Assembly: GCA_003963305.1 (NCBI GenBank)
Contig: RXJR01000001.1
Coordinates: 532,202-596,201, forward strand
DNA length: 64,000 nucleotides
DNA from: Candidatus Melainabacteria bacterium
Lineage (GTDB): Bacteria > Cyanobacteriota > Vampirovibrionia > Obscuribacterales > Obscuribacteraceae
Direction: 5' to 3'
Both the position numbers and the translations under genes were made by a program. Under the pieces are notes generated by a model. That model was given only the letters and a program-made list of their open reading frames with translations, was not told where the DNA came from and made no database searches. Positions 17,183 to 26,907 of the stretch are shown here, piece after piece; positions within the stretch are counted from its first letter, which is position 1; every line of letters begins with the position of its first letter.

Positions 17183-19369
17183 GTGAAGCGACGTTCAATT
17201 TTTCTAGCATTATCGCTTTGTATTGCAACCATAAGTGGCTACAACACAGTCGCTATGGCAGGTCAGCAACAGCCGGCACCGCAGCCGAACGGGCAGATGG
17301 ACAAAGCATTGCTGGACCGGTATTACCAGGGCGTTACCTACATGAAGATGGGTGACCTGGAAAAAGCACTGGCTGCGTTCAGCCAGTGTGCTCTCAGCGC
17401 GCCTCAAGATCCACTGGTACACCTCAGCCTTGGTGCCGCATTACAACAACACGGCGACATCGACAATGCTATCTCAGAGTATCGCCGAGCCATTCTCTTG
17501 CGACCATCAGATGCATTCGCCCATGAAACTCTTGGCGTATTGCTGCAGGGGCAAGGTCAAATCAATGAAGCCATAGAACAGTATCAGCAAGCCATCCAGT
17601 TGCGCCCTGAAGTGGCTTTGATGAAACTCAACCTGGGTATTGCGCAACGAGTGGCGGGCAACGGCGATGCGGCTATCAGCGCCTTGAAACAAGTGCTGGC
17701 GGCTTATCCTGAACACTTGAAAGCGCGATCACAACTGGCAGCTGCATATCAGGACAAGGGCGAATATCAACTCGCCATCAACGAATACAAACAGATTACA
17801 GCTCGCGAACCGAATAACTTCACGATGCAGTACAACCTCGGCAACTGCTATCTAGCGCTCAAAGACTACGATAATGCAGCCGTGGCATTCGGACGCGCAA
17901 TTTCTATCGACCCGAAAGTAGCAGCAGCGCACGCTCTACTCGCGCAAGCGCAAAGCAAGACGGGTAAATATGGAGAAGCGACAGCGGAGTTGAAAACCGC
18001 GATTCAACTGAAACCAGACCAGTCAGACTGGCACGCACAGCTTGGCGATGTATATACAAAACAGAAAGACTACGCTGCCGCCATCAGTGAGTATCGCAAT
18101 GCTCAAAAATTGAACCCGCGCGAAGTTGATCCCGCCTACAGCCTGGGATATCTCCTTGAACTGACTGGTGACAATGCAGGCGCGGCAGAAGCGTTCGAAC
18201 ATGTGCTGGCGCTGAACAGCAATCACGTAAACGCGCACTACAACCTGGGAATTATCAAGCAAAAGCTGGGAGATCAGGCCAAAGCCGAATCAGAATTCAG
18301 AACGGTATTGAATTTCAATCCCAACGACGGGCAGGCACTGATTAACCTCGGACGCTCGTATCTCCTTGCCGGAGACTTGAACCAAGCAGTCGGATTCTAT
18401 CGCCAGGGGCTGAGCCTTGAGCCGACCGACGCCGGAGCATTCCAGGAGTTGGGCAACGCACTGATCAAATTGAAGGACTACACAGGCGCCAGATCAGCGC
18501 TCGAATCAGCGCAATCGCTATCTCCATTCGACAAAAATACGATGCTCGGTCTCGTCAATCTGGATATCGCCGAAGGCAACAAAGGCAAGGCAGAAGCCGG
18601 ATTGCGACAGTTGCTCGAGCGCAATCCCAACGACATAAAGATCATGGAGATGCTTGCAGACAACTTGCAGGACCAGGGAAAAACCGTCGCCGCTATCGAA
18701 GTTTATCAACAGATCGTTCAGTTGAACCCTCGTTCTGCTGATGCTTTCAACGATTTGGGATTGGCTCTTCAGCGCAACAAGGATAATTCGGGCGCCGTCG
18801 CCCAGTATCGAAAAGCGCTGGAACTAGATCCAAAACACGTCGAAGCGCACATCAATCTCGGCAACATTTACCTGGCACAGAAATCTTATACTGAGGCCGG
18901 TGTGGAATATCAAAAAGCGCTGGAATTAAGCCCTGACAATGTTCTTGCTCACTACAATCTCGGTCTGGTGTTAACCAGCCAGGAGAATATTGATGGAGCG
19001 ATGAGTCAATATCGCTCCGCGCTGAGAATTGATCCAAACTACGCCAATGCCTATTTTGCTCTCGCGTTGCTCTATCAATCGCAGAACAACGTTTCAGAAG
19101 CGACCACTGCATTTCATAAGTATCTGGATTTAGACCCGACCGGACCATACAGCGAACAAACAAAAACGGCCCTGGCGCGCATCAATCAAACCACAACGGG
19201 ATCGGAGCAGCCAGCGCAGATCAACAACGCCGGGGATAACCAGGCTGTTCAACAAATGCAAGTCGCGCCTCAAAGTGTTCAGCAATCCGCGCCACAGGTA
19301 GCACCACAGAGAACTCCACCAATCAACAGCATCCAAACCTCCACTGAAATTCCCGAGGGCTCTCTGTAG
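17183..19369 (+). CDS. Secreted protein of 18 tandem TPR repeats
   Basis: About 728 residues. A signal peptide (positive start KRRS, hydrophobic core, AMAG site near residue 26) is followed by 18 consecutive 34-residue tetratricopeptide repeats. These carry the usual A-x(6)-A-x(3)-P spacing, seen as GDIDNAISEYRRAILLRP and similar. A Gln/Pro-rich tail of about 50 residues ends the protein. TPR superhelices bind partner proteins; export points to an envelope or extracellular scaffold. GTG 17183 is preferred over GTG 17180 because AGAGGA at 17171-17176 is then well spaced. The next gene, an NlpC/P60-like protein, starts 8 bp downstream and is probably cotranscribed. Confidence 0.9.
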   Translation: MKRRSIFLALSLCIATISGYNTVAMAGQQQPAPQPNGQMDKALLDRYYQGVTYMKMGDLEKALAAFSQCALSAPQDPLVHLSLGAALQQHGDIDNAISEYRRAILLRPSDAFAHETLGVLLQGQGQINEAIEQYQQAIQLRPEVALMKLNLGIAQRVAGNGDAAISALKQVLAAYPEHLKARSQLAAAYQDKGEYQLAINEYKQITAREPNNFTMQYNLGNCYLALKDYDNAAVAFGRAISIDPKVAAAHALLAQAQSKTGKYGEATAELKTAIQLKPDQSDWHAQLGDVYTKQKDYAAAISEYRNAQKLNPREVDPAYSLGYLLELTGDNAGAAEAFEHVLALNSNHVNAHYNLGIIKQKLGDQAKAESEFRTVLNFNPNDGQALINLGRSYLLAGDLNQAVGFYRQGLSLEPTDAGAFQELGNALIKLKDYTGARSALESAQSLSPFDKNTMLGLVNLDIAEGNKGKAEAGLRQLLERNPNDIKIMEMLADNLQDQGKTVAAIEVYQQIVQLNPRSADAFNDLGLALQRNKDNSGAVAQYRKALELDPKHVEAHINLGNIYLAQKSYTEAGVEYQKALELSPDNVLAHYNLGLVLTSQENIDGAMSQYRSALRIDPNYANAYFALALLYQSQNNVSEATTAFHKYLDLDPTGPYSEQTKTALARINQTTTGSEQPAQINNAGDNQAVQQMQVAPQSVQQSAPQVAPQRTPPINSIQTSTEIPEGSL

Positions 19370-19377
19370 TTATCCTG

Positions 19378-20166
19378 GTGGCACGCTTAACCAAAAACAT
19401 TCAGCTACTTGCGTGCGCGAGCGCAATCTTTGCCTTACTCACTGGCGCACCAGTCAATGCAGATGCACCGGATAGTCTCGGCGCAAGCACTTCTTCAACA
19501 GCCGACCAAATCGTAATAGATGCCGAAAGCCTGCTGCGCTCTGTCAGTGACGTGCACTACGAACACTTGCATGCGCCAGCCAGTAACCAGGTAACAGGCA
19601 ACATAGCCCACAACGACTGCTCTGGATTGGTCAGCTATTTACTGGCGAAACACGCACCGGCTCAGTACGCAGCTATATCGTCCGAGCAGCCACAAAAAGA
19701 GTACCCTCAAGCAAAGACCTACGCGAAGTTTTTCACAGAACTAGAATCAACTCGAGCCGGTTGGAAAAAGGTGCTGAACATCAACCACGTGAAACGAGGC
19801 GATTACATAGCCTGGGCCAAACAAGTAGTGGCGGGTCAGAAGTCTGGAAACACTGGTCACGTAGCCATTGTAGCCGCACCGCCAGGCGACGTTCGCGAAA
19901 CCACCGTCAATGAAAAACGCGTTCTTTATGTCGAGATCAAAGTAATTGACAGTTCGTCAGTAGATCATTTCGCGCCCGACCTGCTGCCACCAAATGCGGG
20001 GCAAAAACATCGAGATGGAATAGGCGAAGGATACGTTCGAATTATAGTGGACACCGAACATAAGCCTGTTGGCTATTGGGAAGGAACCTTCTGGAACGAA
20101 GGCGGTAAACCGATAAGCGGTCCCTCTTACACCCCAATAATTGGGTTTGCCCGCCTGGTAAACTAA
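19378..20166 (+). CDS. Secreted NlpC/P60-like (CHAP-type) cysteine hydrolase
   Basis: 262 residues with a signal peptide ending near VNADA. A papain-like amidase signature is visible: Cys in NDCSGLVSYLL (about residue 80) and His in TGHVAIVAA (about residue 162), the order expected for NlpC/P60 or CHAP enzymes. These cut peptidoglycan stem peptides or related amide bonds. The third polar residue is not obvious, so substrate class is uncertain. It starts at GTG 19378, 8 bp after the TPR gene; the ribosome-binding site is weak, consistent with coupled translation. The TPR protein may present or target this hydrolase. Confidence 0.75.
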   Translation: MARLTKNIQLLACASAIFALLTGAPVNADAPDSLGASTSSTADQIVIDAESLLRSVSDVHYEHLHAPASNQVTGNIAHNDCSGLVSYLLAKHAPAQYAAISSEQPQKEYPQAKTYAKFFTELESTRAGWKKVLNINHVKRGDYIAWAKQVVAGQKSGNTGHVAIVAAPPGDVRETTVNEKRVLYVEIKVIDSSSVDHFAPDLLPPNAGQKHRDGIGEGYVRIIVDTEHKPVGYWEGTFWNEGGKPISGPSYTPIIGFARLVN

Positions 20167-20183
20167 CCAACGCTACATGCGTT

Positions 20184-20984
20184 TCAGTCTTGTTCAGGCA
20201 ACTTCAATTTTGACTCTTCCCTGTCAGGCAACTTCAATGTTGCTTCAGGAGTGGACAGCGTTTCAAGTGGCGCGGCTTTTGTCGCCGGACTTTCCAACTT
20301 TGCTGATTGAACCGGCGGGAGCAGTGCAGAGTTACTGGAAAGCCCAAGGAAATGCGCCCTTCTCCTTTCAATCTGCTCAGCAATGTCCTCTGCTTTAAAA
20401 TGAGAATACTGCTCCGGAACGTTGATTGAATGCAGCTTTATACCAACAATCCTGTAGAAGAAACGAACTAGAGAATTGTAGAGAAGAAAGAGCTTCATCG
20501 GCAACGACGCCTGCAACGCCCAAACGTTTTTTGCATCCAGACCCACAAATTTGTAGATGAAGGTATACGCGCGTACTTCTTTTAAATTGTTCCAGTCAAT
20601 ATGACAGTGAGTTATAAGCCCATGAAGAGTGATTCCTGTTGCATCAACTTTCATCAAAGGCTCGACATTTTTATTGAACCGGCGCACCACCCACAAATAC
20701 ATCGCGACCATGTAGAGAATCATGAAAGCCGCTAAAAAATACAGATGCATGGAGGCGACGCTGAGAGCATAAATGCCAATCAACGGCGCTGCAAAAAACA
20801 TGCGCCTGTTTAACTTTTTAATGGCCTGATTTCGATCGTTATAAAGTATAAAAGGCTGAGTAAAGTCATCCGGGTCGCCTGCCACGCCGCTCACTTCGAG
20901 GTGTGACGTATCTTCCTTGGCCCATTGGGCGGGTAGATTTCCATCGTCTTGCACTGAAAGCCCTCCAGAGACGAGGCCGATCAT
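20184..20984 (-). CDS. Two-span membrane protein with PH-like domain
   Basis: 266 residues. Two adjacent membrane helices (about 63-83 and 84-103) are followed by a beta-rich region with VDATGITLHGLI and IDWNNLKEV. That pattern is seen in bacterial pleckstrin-homology-like membrane proteins (for example the STM3941 type). The C-terminal 60 residues are Pro/Lys/Leu-rich and contain two KLKLP-like repeats. It is convergent with the NlpC/P60-like gene, with 17 bp between stops. Function unknown. Confidence 0.6.
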   Translation of the reverse strand: MIGLVSGGLSVQDDGNLPAQWAKEDTSHLEVSGVAGDPDDFTQPFILYNDRNQAIKKLNRRMFFAAPLIGIYALSVASMHLYFLAAFMILYMVAMYLWVVRRFNKNVEPLMKVDATGITLHGLITHCHIDWNNLKEVRAYTFIYKFVGLDAKNVWALQASLPMKLFLLYNSLVRFFYRIVGIKLHSINVPEQYSHFKAEDIAEQIERRRAHFLGLSSNSALLPPVQSAKLESPATKAAPLETLSTPEATLKLPDREESKLKLPEQD

Positions 20985-21078
20985 AACTTATCGAAGAAAA
21001 ACTCCATAGTACCCCTATACTGTAAATAACGTCAGAGTTCCATGTGCAAGATTGAAGCACGCAAGATTTGAGGCGCGG

Positions 21079-22338
21079 ATGAAACGTAACAGCCTGTCCA
21101 ACCTGATTTTTACCGCGCTGATGCTCTCGACCAGCTTAAGTATTGGTCTGGGTCCGGCGACAATCAATCCAGCCTCGGCGCAGCAACAGCTCGTGGCAAT
21201 GGCCGACCCATCGGCAATGGTGGTGCTCTGTTTTCGCATGAGTCCGCGCACCACAGATCAAGACAAGCAATTCGTCGTCAATTACCTGATGCAACAAGGG
21301 CTCTACAACGTCGGATTCCGACCGAACGGATATGAGTGTACCGGGCAGGGCACTTGCGCAGACGCCATGCGAATCATGAAATCGCAGCTTTATGTGGCGC
21401 AACTGACCTTGAGCAACCAGATGATTCTGGCTTATCGATTTGATCCGCTTCCCCAGAATCCACTCCCGCTGAACAATAAGGCCCGTTTCGCATCTGTGGC
21501 AGATGCTACCGGTTTCACAACCGGGGCCATGGGCGGGTCATCAACAGGATTCGGCTCAGGCACGGGCACGGGCATGGGATACGGTGGGCAGCAAAGCGGC
21601 AATCAACAGGGAGGCTATCAGCAGGGCGGCGCCTATCAATACGGAAGCGGCCAGGGCGAACTGGGCAATGGCATGATTGGCGGCTCACAGAATCAAATGG
21701 GCTCACAATACGGCTCGCAATATGGCACACAAAGCTCCTCACCTTACGGCAGCACCACTGGATACACGGGATCAGGCGGCGGCGCAGGTTCGAAGCCCAT
21801 CTGGAACAAGGAAAACGGAACTCTGAGTCCAACAGGACAGGGTATCCCACAACTCTACGGCAACAACACTACCGGCGGAAACAGCACTGCTAACGGTCTG
21901 GGCAGTATGAGTAGTGGAAACTATGCTAACAACAGCTCAACAAACTATGGAAATACAGGAACAGTCGGCCCTGGTCCGATCTGGAACAAAAACAACGGCA
22001 CACTGAGCCCGACCGGTCAGGGCATTCCAGAACTTTATGGCAATTCCACGACCGGTAACGGTGCCGGCAACGGATTAGGAAATCTCAGCACAGGCCAATT
22101 CGGAAATTCCAACGGCGGTGGTTTAGCAGGAAGCAGCAACAGCTCAAGCACCCCGGCATACAATCCGAATGCCCCGGCATACAATCCGAATGCCCCGGCA
22201 TACAATCCGAATGCCCCGGCATACAATCCGAATGCCCCGGCATACAATCCGAATGCCCCAGCAACCAATGCAAACGCCCCGGCATACAATCCAAACAACG
22301 GGTTGTCTGATCCAAACGTCGCCGGTCCTCTTCAATAA
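21079..22338 (+). CDS. Secreted Gly/Asn/Pro-rich repeat protein
   Basis: 419 residues. The signal peptide ends near PASAQQ. A conserved domain of about 90 residues follows (MSPRTTDQDKQFVVNYL, with two cysteines in ECTGQGTC). Then comes a long Gly/Ser/Gln-rich region containing two copies of an IWNKxNGTLSPTGQGIPxLYGN module (about residues 238-262 and 300-325), and finally seven AYNPNAP heptads. GAGG at 21070-21073 selects ATG 21079 over an upstream ATG at 21052. It has the look of an extracellular matrix or surface protein; no enzyme signature is visible. Confidence 0.8.
   Translation: MKRNSLSNLIFTALMLSTSLSIGLGPATINPASAQQQLVAMADPSAMVVLCFRMSPRTTDQDKQFVVNYLMQQGLYNVGFRPNGYECTGQGTCADAMRIMKSQLYVAQLTLSNQMILAYRFDPLPQNPLPLNNKARFASVADATGFTTGAMGGSSTGFGSGTGTGMGYGGQQSGNQQGGYQQGGAYQYGSGQGELGNGMIGGSQNQMGSQYGSQYGTQSSSPYGSTTGYTGSGGGAGSKPIWNKENGTLSPTGQGIPQLYGNNTTGGNSTANGLGSMSSGNYANNSSTNYGNTGTVGPGPIWNKNNGTLSPTGQGIPELYGNSTTGNGAGNGLGNLSTGQFGNSNGGGLAGSSNSSSTPAYNPNAPAYNPNAPAYNPNAPAYNPNAPAYNPNAPATNANAPAYNPNNGLSDPNVAGPLQ
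22151..22297 (+). repeat. Seven tandem 21-bp repeats in coding sequence
   Basis: The unit begins CCCCGGCATACAATCCGAATG. The first five copies (22151-22255) are identical and two degenerate copies follow. Each encodes one AYNPNAP heptad. Exact identity implies recent expansion by slippage or unequal recombination, so copy number may vary among strains. Confidence 0.95.
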
Positions 22339-22373
22339 CCAGGAAGAGAAGAAATCCCGCCGCAACAGTCAGG

Positions 22374-25028
22374 CTAGCCAGAGCGCATGATCTCAGTTTC
22401 TTTCATCGAAGCCCTGGACTCGATCATCTTCTTGAGAGTGGGATGATTGTTCAACTCCGGATCTTCCCGAATCACTTCAATGGCAGCATGACGAGCTTCT
22501 TCTAGAATTTTTGCGTCGTTGACCAGATCGGCTAGAAGCATCTCAGGCAAGCCACTTTGACGAAATCCCAGAAATTCGCCCGGTCCACGAATTTCCAGAT
22601 CCTTCTCAGCGATGACGAAGCCATCGTTAGTCTGCGTCATAATCTCAAGACGCTGGCGCGTGGTATCAGATTTGGCATCAGAAACAAGATAACAGTAGGA
22701 TTGCTCCGCACCTCGTCCGACTCTGCCGCGCAACTGATGCAACGCTGCCAATCCAAAACGATCGGCATTCTCAATTACCATAACAGAGGCATTCGGAACG
22801 TCCACACCGACTTCGATGACGGTAGTACAGACGAGGATATCGAAATCTCGATCGCGGAATTTCTCCATAATCTCGTCTTTTTCTTGTGGTTTCAACTTGC
22901 CGTGCATGAGACCGAAACGCAAGTCGGGATATTTCTCCCGCAGCTTTTCATACTCCTGAGTAGCGGCTTTTGCCGAAAGAGTCTCGGATTCTTCAATCAA
23001 TGGAAAGACAATGTAGACCTGCCTTCCAGCCGCAATTTCCTCATGGATTTTGTTCCACAACTCAATCTTACGCCCAGGGGTAAACAGTTTCGTTTCAATA
23101 GGTTTGCGCCCCGGGGGCATCTCGTCGATTTCTGAAACGTCGAGGTCTCCATGCATCGTCAGTGCGAGCGTCCGCGGAATCGGAGTTGCAGTCATCGTCA
23201 GTAACTCTGGGCTTTGACTTTTCGCCTTCAGACGAGCACGTTGCTTAACGCCAAAGCGATGCTGCTCATCAATGATAATCAGTCCAAGATTTTGAAACTC
23301 GACATTATCCTCAATCAAGGCATGCGTTCCGACAGCGATATTAATCTGCCCATTCAAGAGCTCGCCCCGCACCTGGCGCCTTTCTTTTTGCCCCTGCTTG
23401 CCGACCACCAGTGCGCACTTTAGACCTAAAGGCGTAAGCAAACGTTGAAACTGCCGGTAGTGCTGTTCGGCGAGAATTTCAGTCGGTGCCATCATGGCAC
23501 ATTGGTAGTTATTCTCTATCGCAATCAAAAACGCCATCAAGGCAACAATCGTCTTACCGGAGCCCACATCACCTTGAACCAGCCTGTGCAACGGTTTCGT
23601 GGAAGCCAGATCAACGGCAATCTCTCTAAAAACACGATCCTGCGCATTGGTCAATTTAAATGGCAAAGAGGCGCGCAACCTCTCAACCAGACCATCCGGC
23701 TTGAATTCAAGCTTGAGAGCCCCTTCGGACTGTTCGAACTTATGCCTGCGATGGGCAAGCTCGAGTTGAATGGCGAAGAACTCATCAAAAACCAGTCTGT
23801 AGCGGGCGCGATCTTTACTTTCCGCATCATCGGGAAAGTGGATTGTTCTCAAAGACCAATCCAAATCCGCCAGATCAAATTTCTCTTTCACTTCTGGAGG
23901 CAGAGGATCTGATACTACAGGCAGTGACTCAAGTGCATTGTGAATAATGTTGCGCATGTAGCGCAAACTCATGCCTTCGGTGAGTGGATAAACCGGCACA
24001 AGCCGCCCGGCATGGATGCTGCTGGACAGGTCGGGGCTGTCACTGTCTTCGCCCTCGCCATCACCAACCTGCCCAAGCAATTCGATTTCTGCATTCTTTA
24101 AGACAAGTTTGTTGCTGTAATTGTCTCGTTCTACAACACCAGACGCGAGAACTTGCGAGTCACGAGGATATTGTCCCTTAAATCGCTCAAGTAGATATTT
24201 GTTCTGCTTACCGCCAATAAACCTCGTCACAGCGATGGTTCCAGTACCATCATTGATGGAAATAGTAACGATTGAAATATTTCCACGTTTTGCCTGATAG
24301 GCGCCCACGGATCTGATAACACCATATATGGTGACTTCTTGCCCGGGTTTCAATCCGCGAATGAAAACACGATTCTGAAAATCCAAATGACGGCGCGGAT
24401 AGTGTCTCAACAAATCACTGACTGTGGCGATGTTGAGCTTACCCAGAACGGCAGCAGCCTTCGGACCAACTCCTTTGACAAATTGCACCGGCACCTGACT
24501 GGGATCGGCAACAGAAAACTTTGGTGGCGCGGACTTCTCCTTCGCCTTACCTGCAGTTTTACTTGCATCCACAGCAGTTTTACTTTTGTTCACTGCAGGC
24601 AGTTCGGAGCCTGTTGCAGGCAAGTCGCCAGCCTGCCGCGGCTCCTGCACTTGCCTGGGCTGCTTTTCTTGAACGGCAGATATAGAATCCGCCAATTTTT
24701 GAGTCAGTTCGTCCGGCGACTGGAAAGCGTCTTCAGCAACATCCCAGAGCGGTTTGAGCAAATCCTCCGCCCGCTTGATTATCGAAATACGCGTGGAGAC
24801 GTCCAGGTTGGGATATTGACGAAACAACCCGCGCACCGTCGCCCATATCGGATCAGTTGGATATCTTCGGCATAGACGATCGGCTGTAGTTCTCATGAAC
24901 TGCGAAAATGTCGAGTGTCGCCCCTGAAAATCAGAATAGTAAGTGCGACGCTCAACATTAATTGCGCGCCGCAGGGCTGAAAGCTCAGCCTCTTTTGTTT
25001 CTTTGACACCGCTCACTATGGCAGCCAT
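22374..25028 (-). CDS. recG: ATP-dependent DNA helicase RecG
   Basis: 884 residues. RecG reverses stalled replication forks and branch-migrates Holliday junctions. Visible are the wedge/OB region with FVKGVGPKAAAVLGKL, Walker A GDVGSGKT, the DEQH-type box IIDEQHRFG, motif III TATPIPRTLA, and the RecG-typical RLRGRVGRG near the C-terminus. About 180 residues precede the wedge domain, including a conserved-looking RRTYYSDFQGR segment and a low-complexity Lys/Ala/Pro linker; many RecG proteins start closer to the wedge and are about 690 long. ATG 25028 is chosen; a GTG lies two codons upstream. It stands alone between convergent and same-strand neighbours. Confidence 0.96.
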   Translation of the reverse strand: MAAIVSGVKETKEAELSALRRAINVERRTYYSDFQGRHSTFSQFMRTTADRLCRRYPTDPIWATVRGLFRQYPNLDVSTRISIIKRAEDLLKPLWDVAEDAFQSPDELTQKLADSISAVQEKQPRQVQEPRQAGDLPATGSELPAVNKSKTAVDASKTAGKAKEKSAPPKFSVADPSQVPVQFVKGVGPKAAAVLGKLNIATVSDLLRHYPRRHLDFQNRVFIRGLKPGQEVTIYGVIRSVGAYQAKRGNISIVTISINDGTGTIAVTRFIGGKQNKYLLERFKGQYPRDSQVLASGVVERDNYSNKLVLKNAEIELLGQVGDGEGEDSDSPDLSSSIHAGRLVPVYPLTEGMSLRYMRNIIHNALESLPVVSDPLPPEVKEKFDLADLDWSLRTIHFPDDAESKDRARYRLVFDEFFAIQLELAHRRHKFEQSEGALKLEFKPDGLVERLRASLPFKLTNAQDRVFREIAVDLASTKPLHRLVQGDVGSGKTIVALMAFLIAIENNYQCAMMAPTEILAEQHYRQFQRLLTPLGLKCALVVGKQGQKERRQVRGELLNGQINIAVGTHALIEDNVEFQNLGLIIIDEQHRFGVKQRARLKAKSQSPELLTMTATPIPRTLALTMHGDLDVSEIDEMPPGRKPIETKLFTPGRKIELWNKIHEEIAAGRQVYIVFPLIEESETLSAKAATQEYEKLREKYPDLRFGLMHGKLKPQEKDEIMEKFRDRDFDILVCTTVIEVGVDVPNASVMVIENADRFGLAALHQLRGRVGRGAEQSYCYLVSDAKSDTTRQRLEIMTQTNDGFVIAEKDLEIRGPGEFLGFRQSGLPEMLLADLVNDAKILEEARHAAIEVIREDPELNNHPTLKKMIESRASMKETEIMRSG

Positions 25029-25157
25029 ATGCACTCAGGATATCCGACAATACACCACGCAACCGCCCAGCATATCTGGACACTTCCGCCTCATTAAGAC
25101 TAAGAGACGGAGCGTCCAAATACACCTAAAAAATTGGCAACAAGCAAAAAATTCTCG

Positions 25158-26741
25158 TTAAACAGCTACGAGCTTCTTTTCTTGTCGACGAGGCAGTTCA
25201 TAATTCATGATGTCCATCAACAGCTCCATTCTAGTTCCGCTGCATAGCAGTGGAATCAGGTTCGGAAGACTGTAGTAGTCACCTTTGAACGTGAATGTAT
25301 CGACTTCGACATCCATGCTTTTCAAGCTGCTCTCCACAGCATCGCTGCAGGTACCCACATTCACAATAATGACTGAGGGCGTCAGATGCATCGATTCAGC
25401 GTAGTCCTGGATGGCATTCGCAAAATACGGTTTCGCATTTTCGCCTTGATCAGTGATCATGACAATCTGTTCAACCGCAAATTTATTGCGGCGCATAGCT
25501 TCAAGCGCCACACCGCAAGACGTATTGCCACCAGCCTTGATGCCCTTAAAAGCACTTTCCCAGTGGGAAAGTTCTTTTCCTCTGGCCTTGATTTCGTACG
25601 CCATAGAGTCAAACGCATAGACGTACAAATCTGAGGCACAAATAGGTGCAACCAGGCTTGCAACTTGTTTTCCAACTTCGATAGCCAGCTCCATCGAACC
25701 GCTTTTATCAACAAACAAAGCAGTGGACTTTTTAATTGTGCCTTTTGTTTTGACCTGGTGGTCTCCGACAGCCTCCACTTTGCGGACCATTTCGTCATCC
25801 AAATTAGCAGCCTTCATAGCCTGTCTTGTTTTCAAAGCAGATACGCGTTTATCAGTCTTGGCACTTTCCAACTTTGACTCGATTAATTTGCGCAGATCAA
25901 CGTTACCCATCGCACCGCGCTTTTTCAAACTAGCCATGTTGTTAATCACTTCCTGCGGAGTCATGACAGAAACGATTGCAACAAGTGCAGCCGGAGTCAT
26001 GTTCTTCACGACAGAAGAAGCAATCTTGTATGGAATCTTATTTTCCACAATCATACGTGCCTGTTCCGTCGGATCACTGCAAGCAGCGATTTTCTTCAGA
26101 ACATAAAGTCGACTGTCTTCCGGCGGTTTTTCATCGAACAGAACTTTCTGAGCATAGTCACCAGGCTTTATACGCAAAGTTGCGTACAAAGTCTTAAGCG
26201 ACTTACGAGCATAAAGTGCAGCCGAATCGAAGCCTCTCTGATCTCGTTCACGAGCATCGAGATACTGCTTAACAGCATTACGAAACGAACGAGGAACAGA
26301 CGCAGCGATACCCGGCACGAAAGTTTTGCCGGCGCGATGCCCTTTTACAACTCGAACAACGCGTTCGACTTGATATGGTGGCATCTTTTCGAGCATGCAC
26401 AGTCCGCTGTCTCTGTAGTCATCAGAGAATTTAGACGTAACCATGAAGGCAACGAAAAGTTGTTTCAAATCGTGCACAGATCCATTATCGAAATACCATG
26501 CAGCGAGATGTCCAAAGAACAACGGGTCGTTCTCGTGTACGTGTCGGAACAATGGAATATACGGCGCAACATCACGATGCGGCGTACGCAGCAAAGCATT
26601 AAGAATGCTCAGCCTGTAGTCTTGTTCTGATGTGATTGCATTTCGTAATAGATGATCGAACATGTTACACCTGGCGAGCTCTCGTTGCCCGCGACGATTA
26701 CAAAAAACTTCCACTTCAGAATGGAAAGTTTTAGGTGTCAT
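25158..26741 (-). CDS. rsr: Ro60-like TROVE/VWA RNA-binding protein
   Basis: 527 residues. Residues about 20-330 are a ring of helical repeats of the TROVE type, the RNA-binding doughnut of Ro60. The C-terminal third is a von Willebrand A domain with an intact MIDAS: DKSGSM (Asp345), a Thr in GGNTSCG and TDQG. Bacterial Ro60 (Rsr) binds Y RNAs on its outer surface and misfolded RNA ends in its cavity, acting in RNA quality control and with PNPase in decay. Two full Y RNA genes and a minimal Y-like element lie upstream on the same strand. There is no Shine-Dalgarno sequence; the minimal element ends 16 nt before the ATG, hinting at translational control by its own product. No rtcB lies nearby. 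Confidence 0.95.
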   Translation of the reverse strand: MTPKTFHSEVEVFCNRRGQRELARCNMFDHLLRNAITSEQDYRLSILNALLRTPHRDVAPYIPLFRHVHENDPLFFGHLAAWYFDNGSVHDLKQLFVAFMVTSKFSDDYRDSGLCMLEKMPPYQVERVVRVVKGHRAGKTFVPGIAASVPRSFRNAVKQYLDARERDQRGFDSAALYARKSLKTLYATLRIKPGDYAQKVLFDEKPPEDSRLYVLKKIAACSDPTEQARMIVENKIPYKIASSVVKNMTPAALVAIVSVMTPQEVINNMASLKKRGAMGNVDLRKLIESKLESAKTDKRVSALKTRQAMKAANLDDEMVRKVEAVGDHQVKTKGTIKKSTALFVDKSGSMELAIEVGKQVASLVAPICASDLYVYAFDSMAYEIKARGKELSHWESAFKGIKAGGNTSCGVALEAMRRNKFAVEQIVMITDQGENAKPYFANAIQDYAESMHLTPSVIIVNVGTCSDAVESSLKSMDVEVDTFTFKGDYYSLPNLIPLLCSGTRMELLMDIMNYELPRRQEKKLVAV

Positions 26742-26757
26742 TCAGTTTAAAAATTCT

Positions 26758-26823
26758 GTCTGTATAAGTCGCAGGAGCATCAGACTTGAAAGGTTTGTAG
26801 GCTCCAGCCGTTGGGATACAGAC
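26758..26823 (-). ncRNA. Minimal Y-RNA-like stem in the rsr leader
   Basis: Read on the minus strand, an 8-bp outer stem (GTCTGTAT with ATACAGAC, 26816-26823 / 26758-26765) encloses the internal loop CCCAACGG / GCGACTT. A GGAGC/GCTCC inner stem and a roughly 22-nt loop complete it. Outer-stem bases differ from those of the two Y RNAs upstream but still pair, and the internal loop is conserved. The tRNA-like module is absent. AGAATTTTT follows the stem directly, as in an intrinsic terminator, and the rsr ATG is 16 nt further. No -10 is seen at the right distance, so it may be part of a longer transcript. It could be a short Y RNA, or a Ro60-binding attenuator or operator in its own mRNA. Confidence 0.65.
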
Positions 26824-26907
26824 ATTGCATGGTGACGCACCGAGATTTATTTTTTGGCATTTGAGGAATCACCATCCTTAATCAAACTCAGTGTCGTCAG
26901 AAATTTG

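Noticed and set aside
22035..22298. Antisense repeat frame (YAGAFGL repeats)
   Set aside because: It arises from the 21-bp repeats read on the other strand; no start signal.
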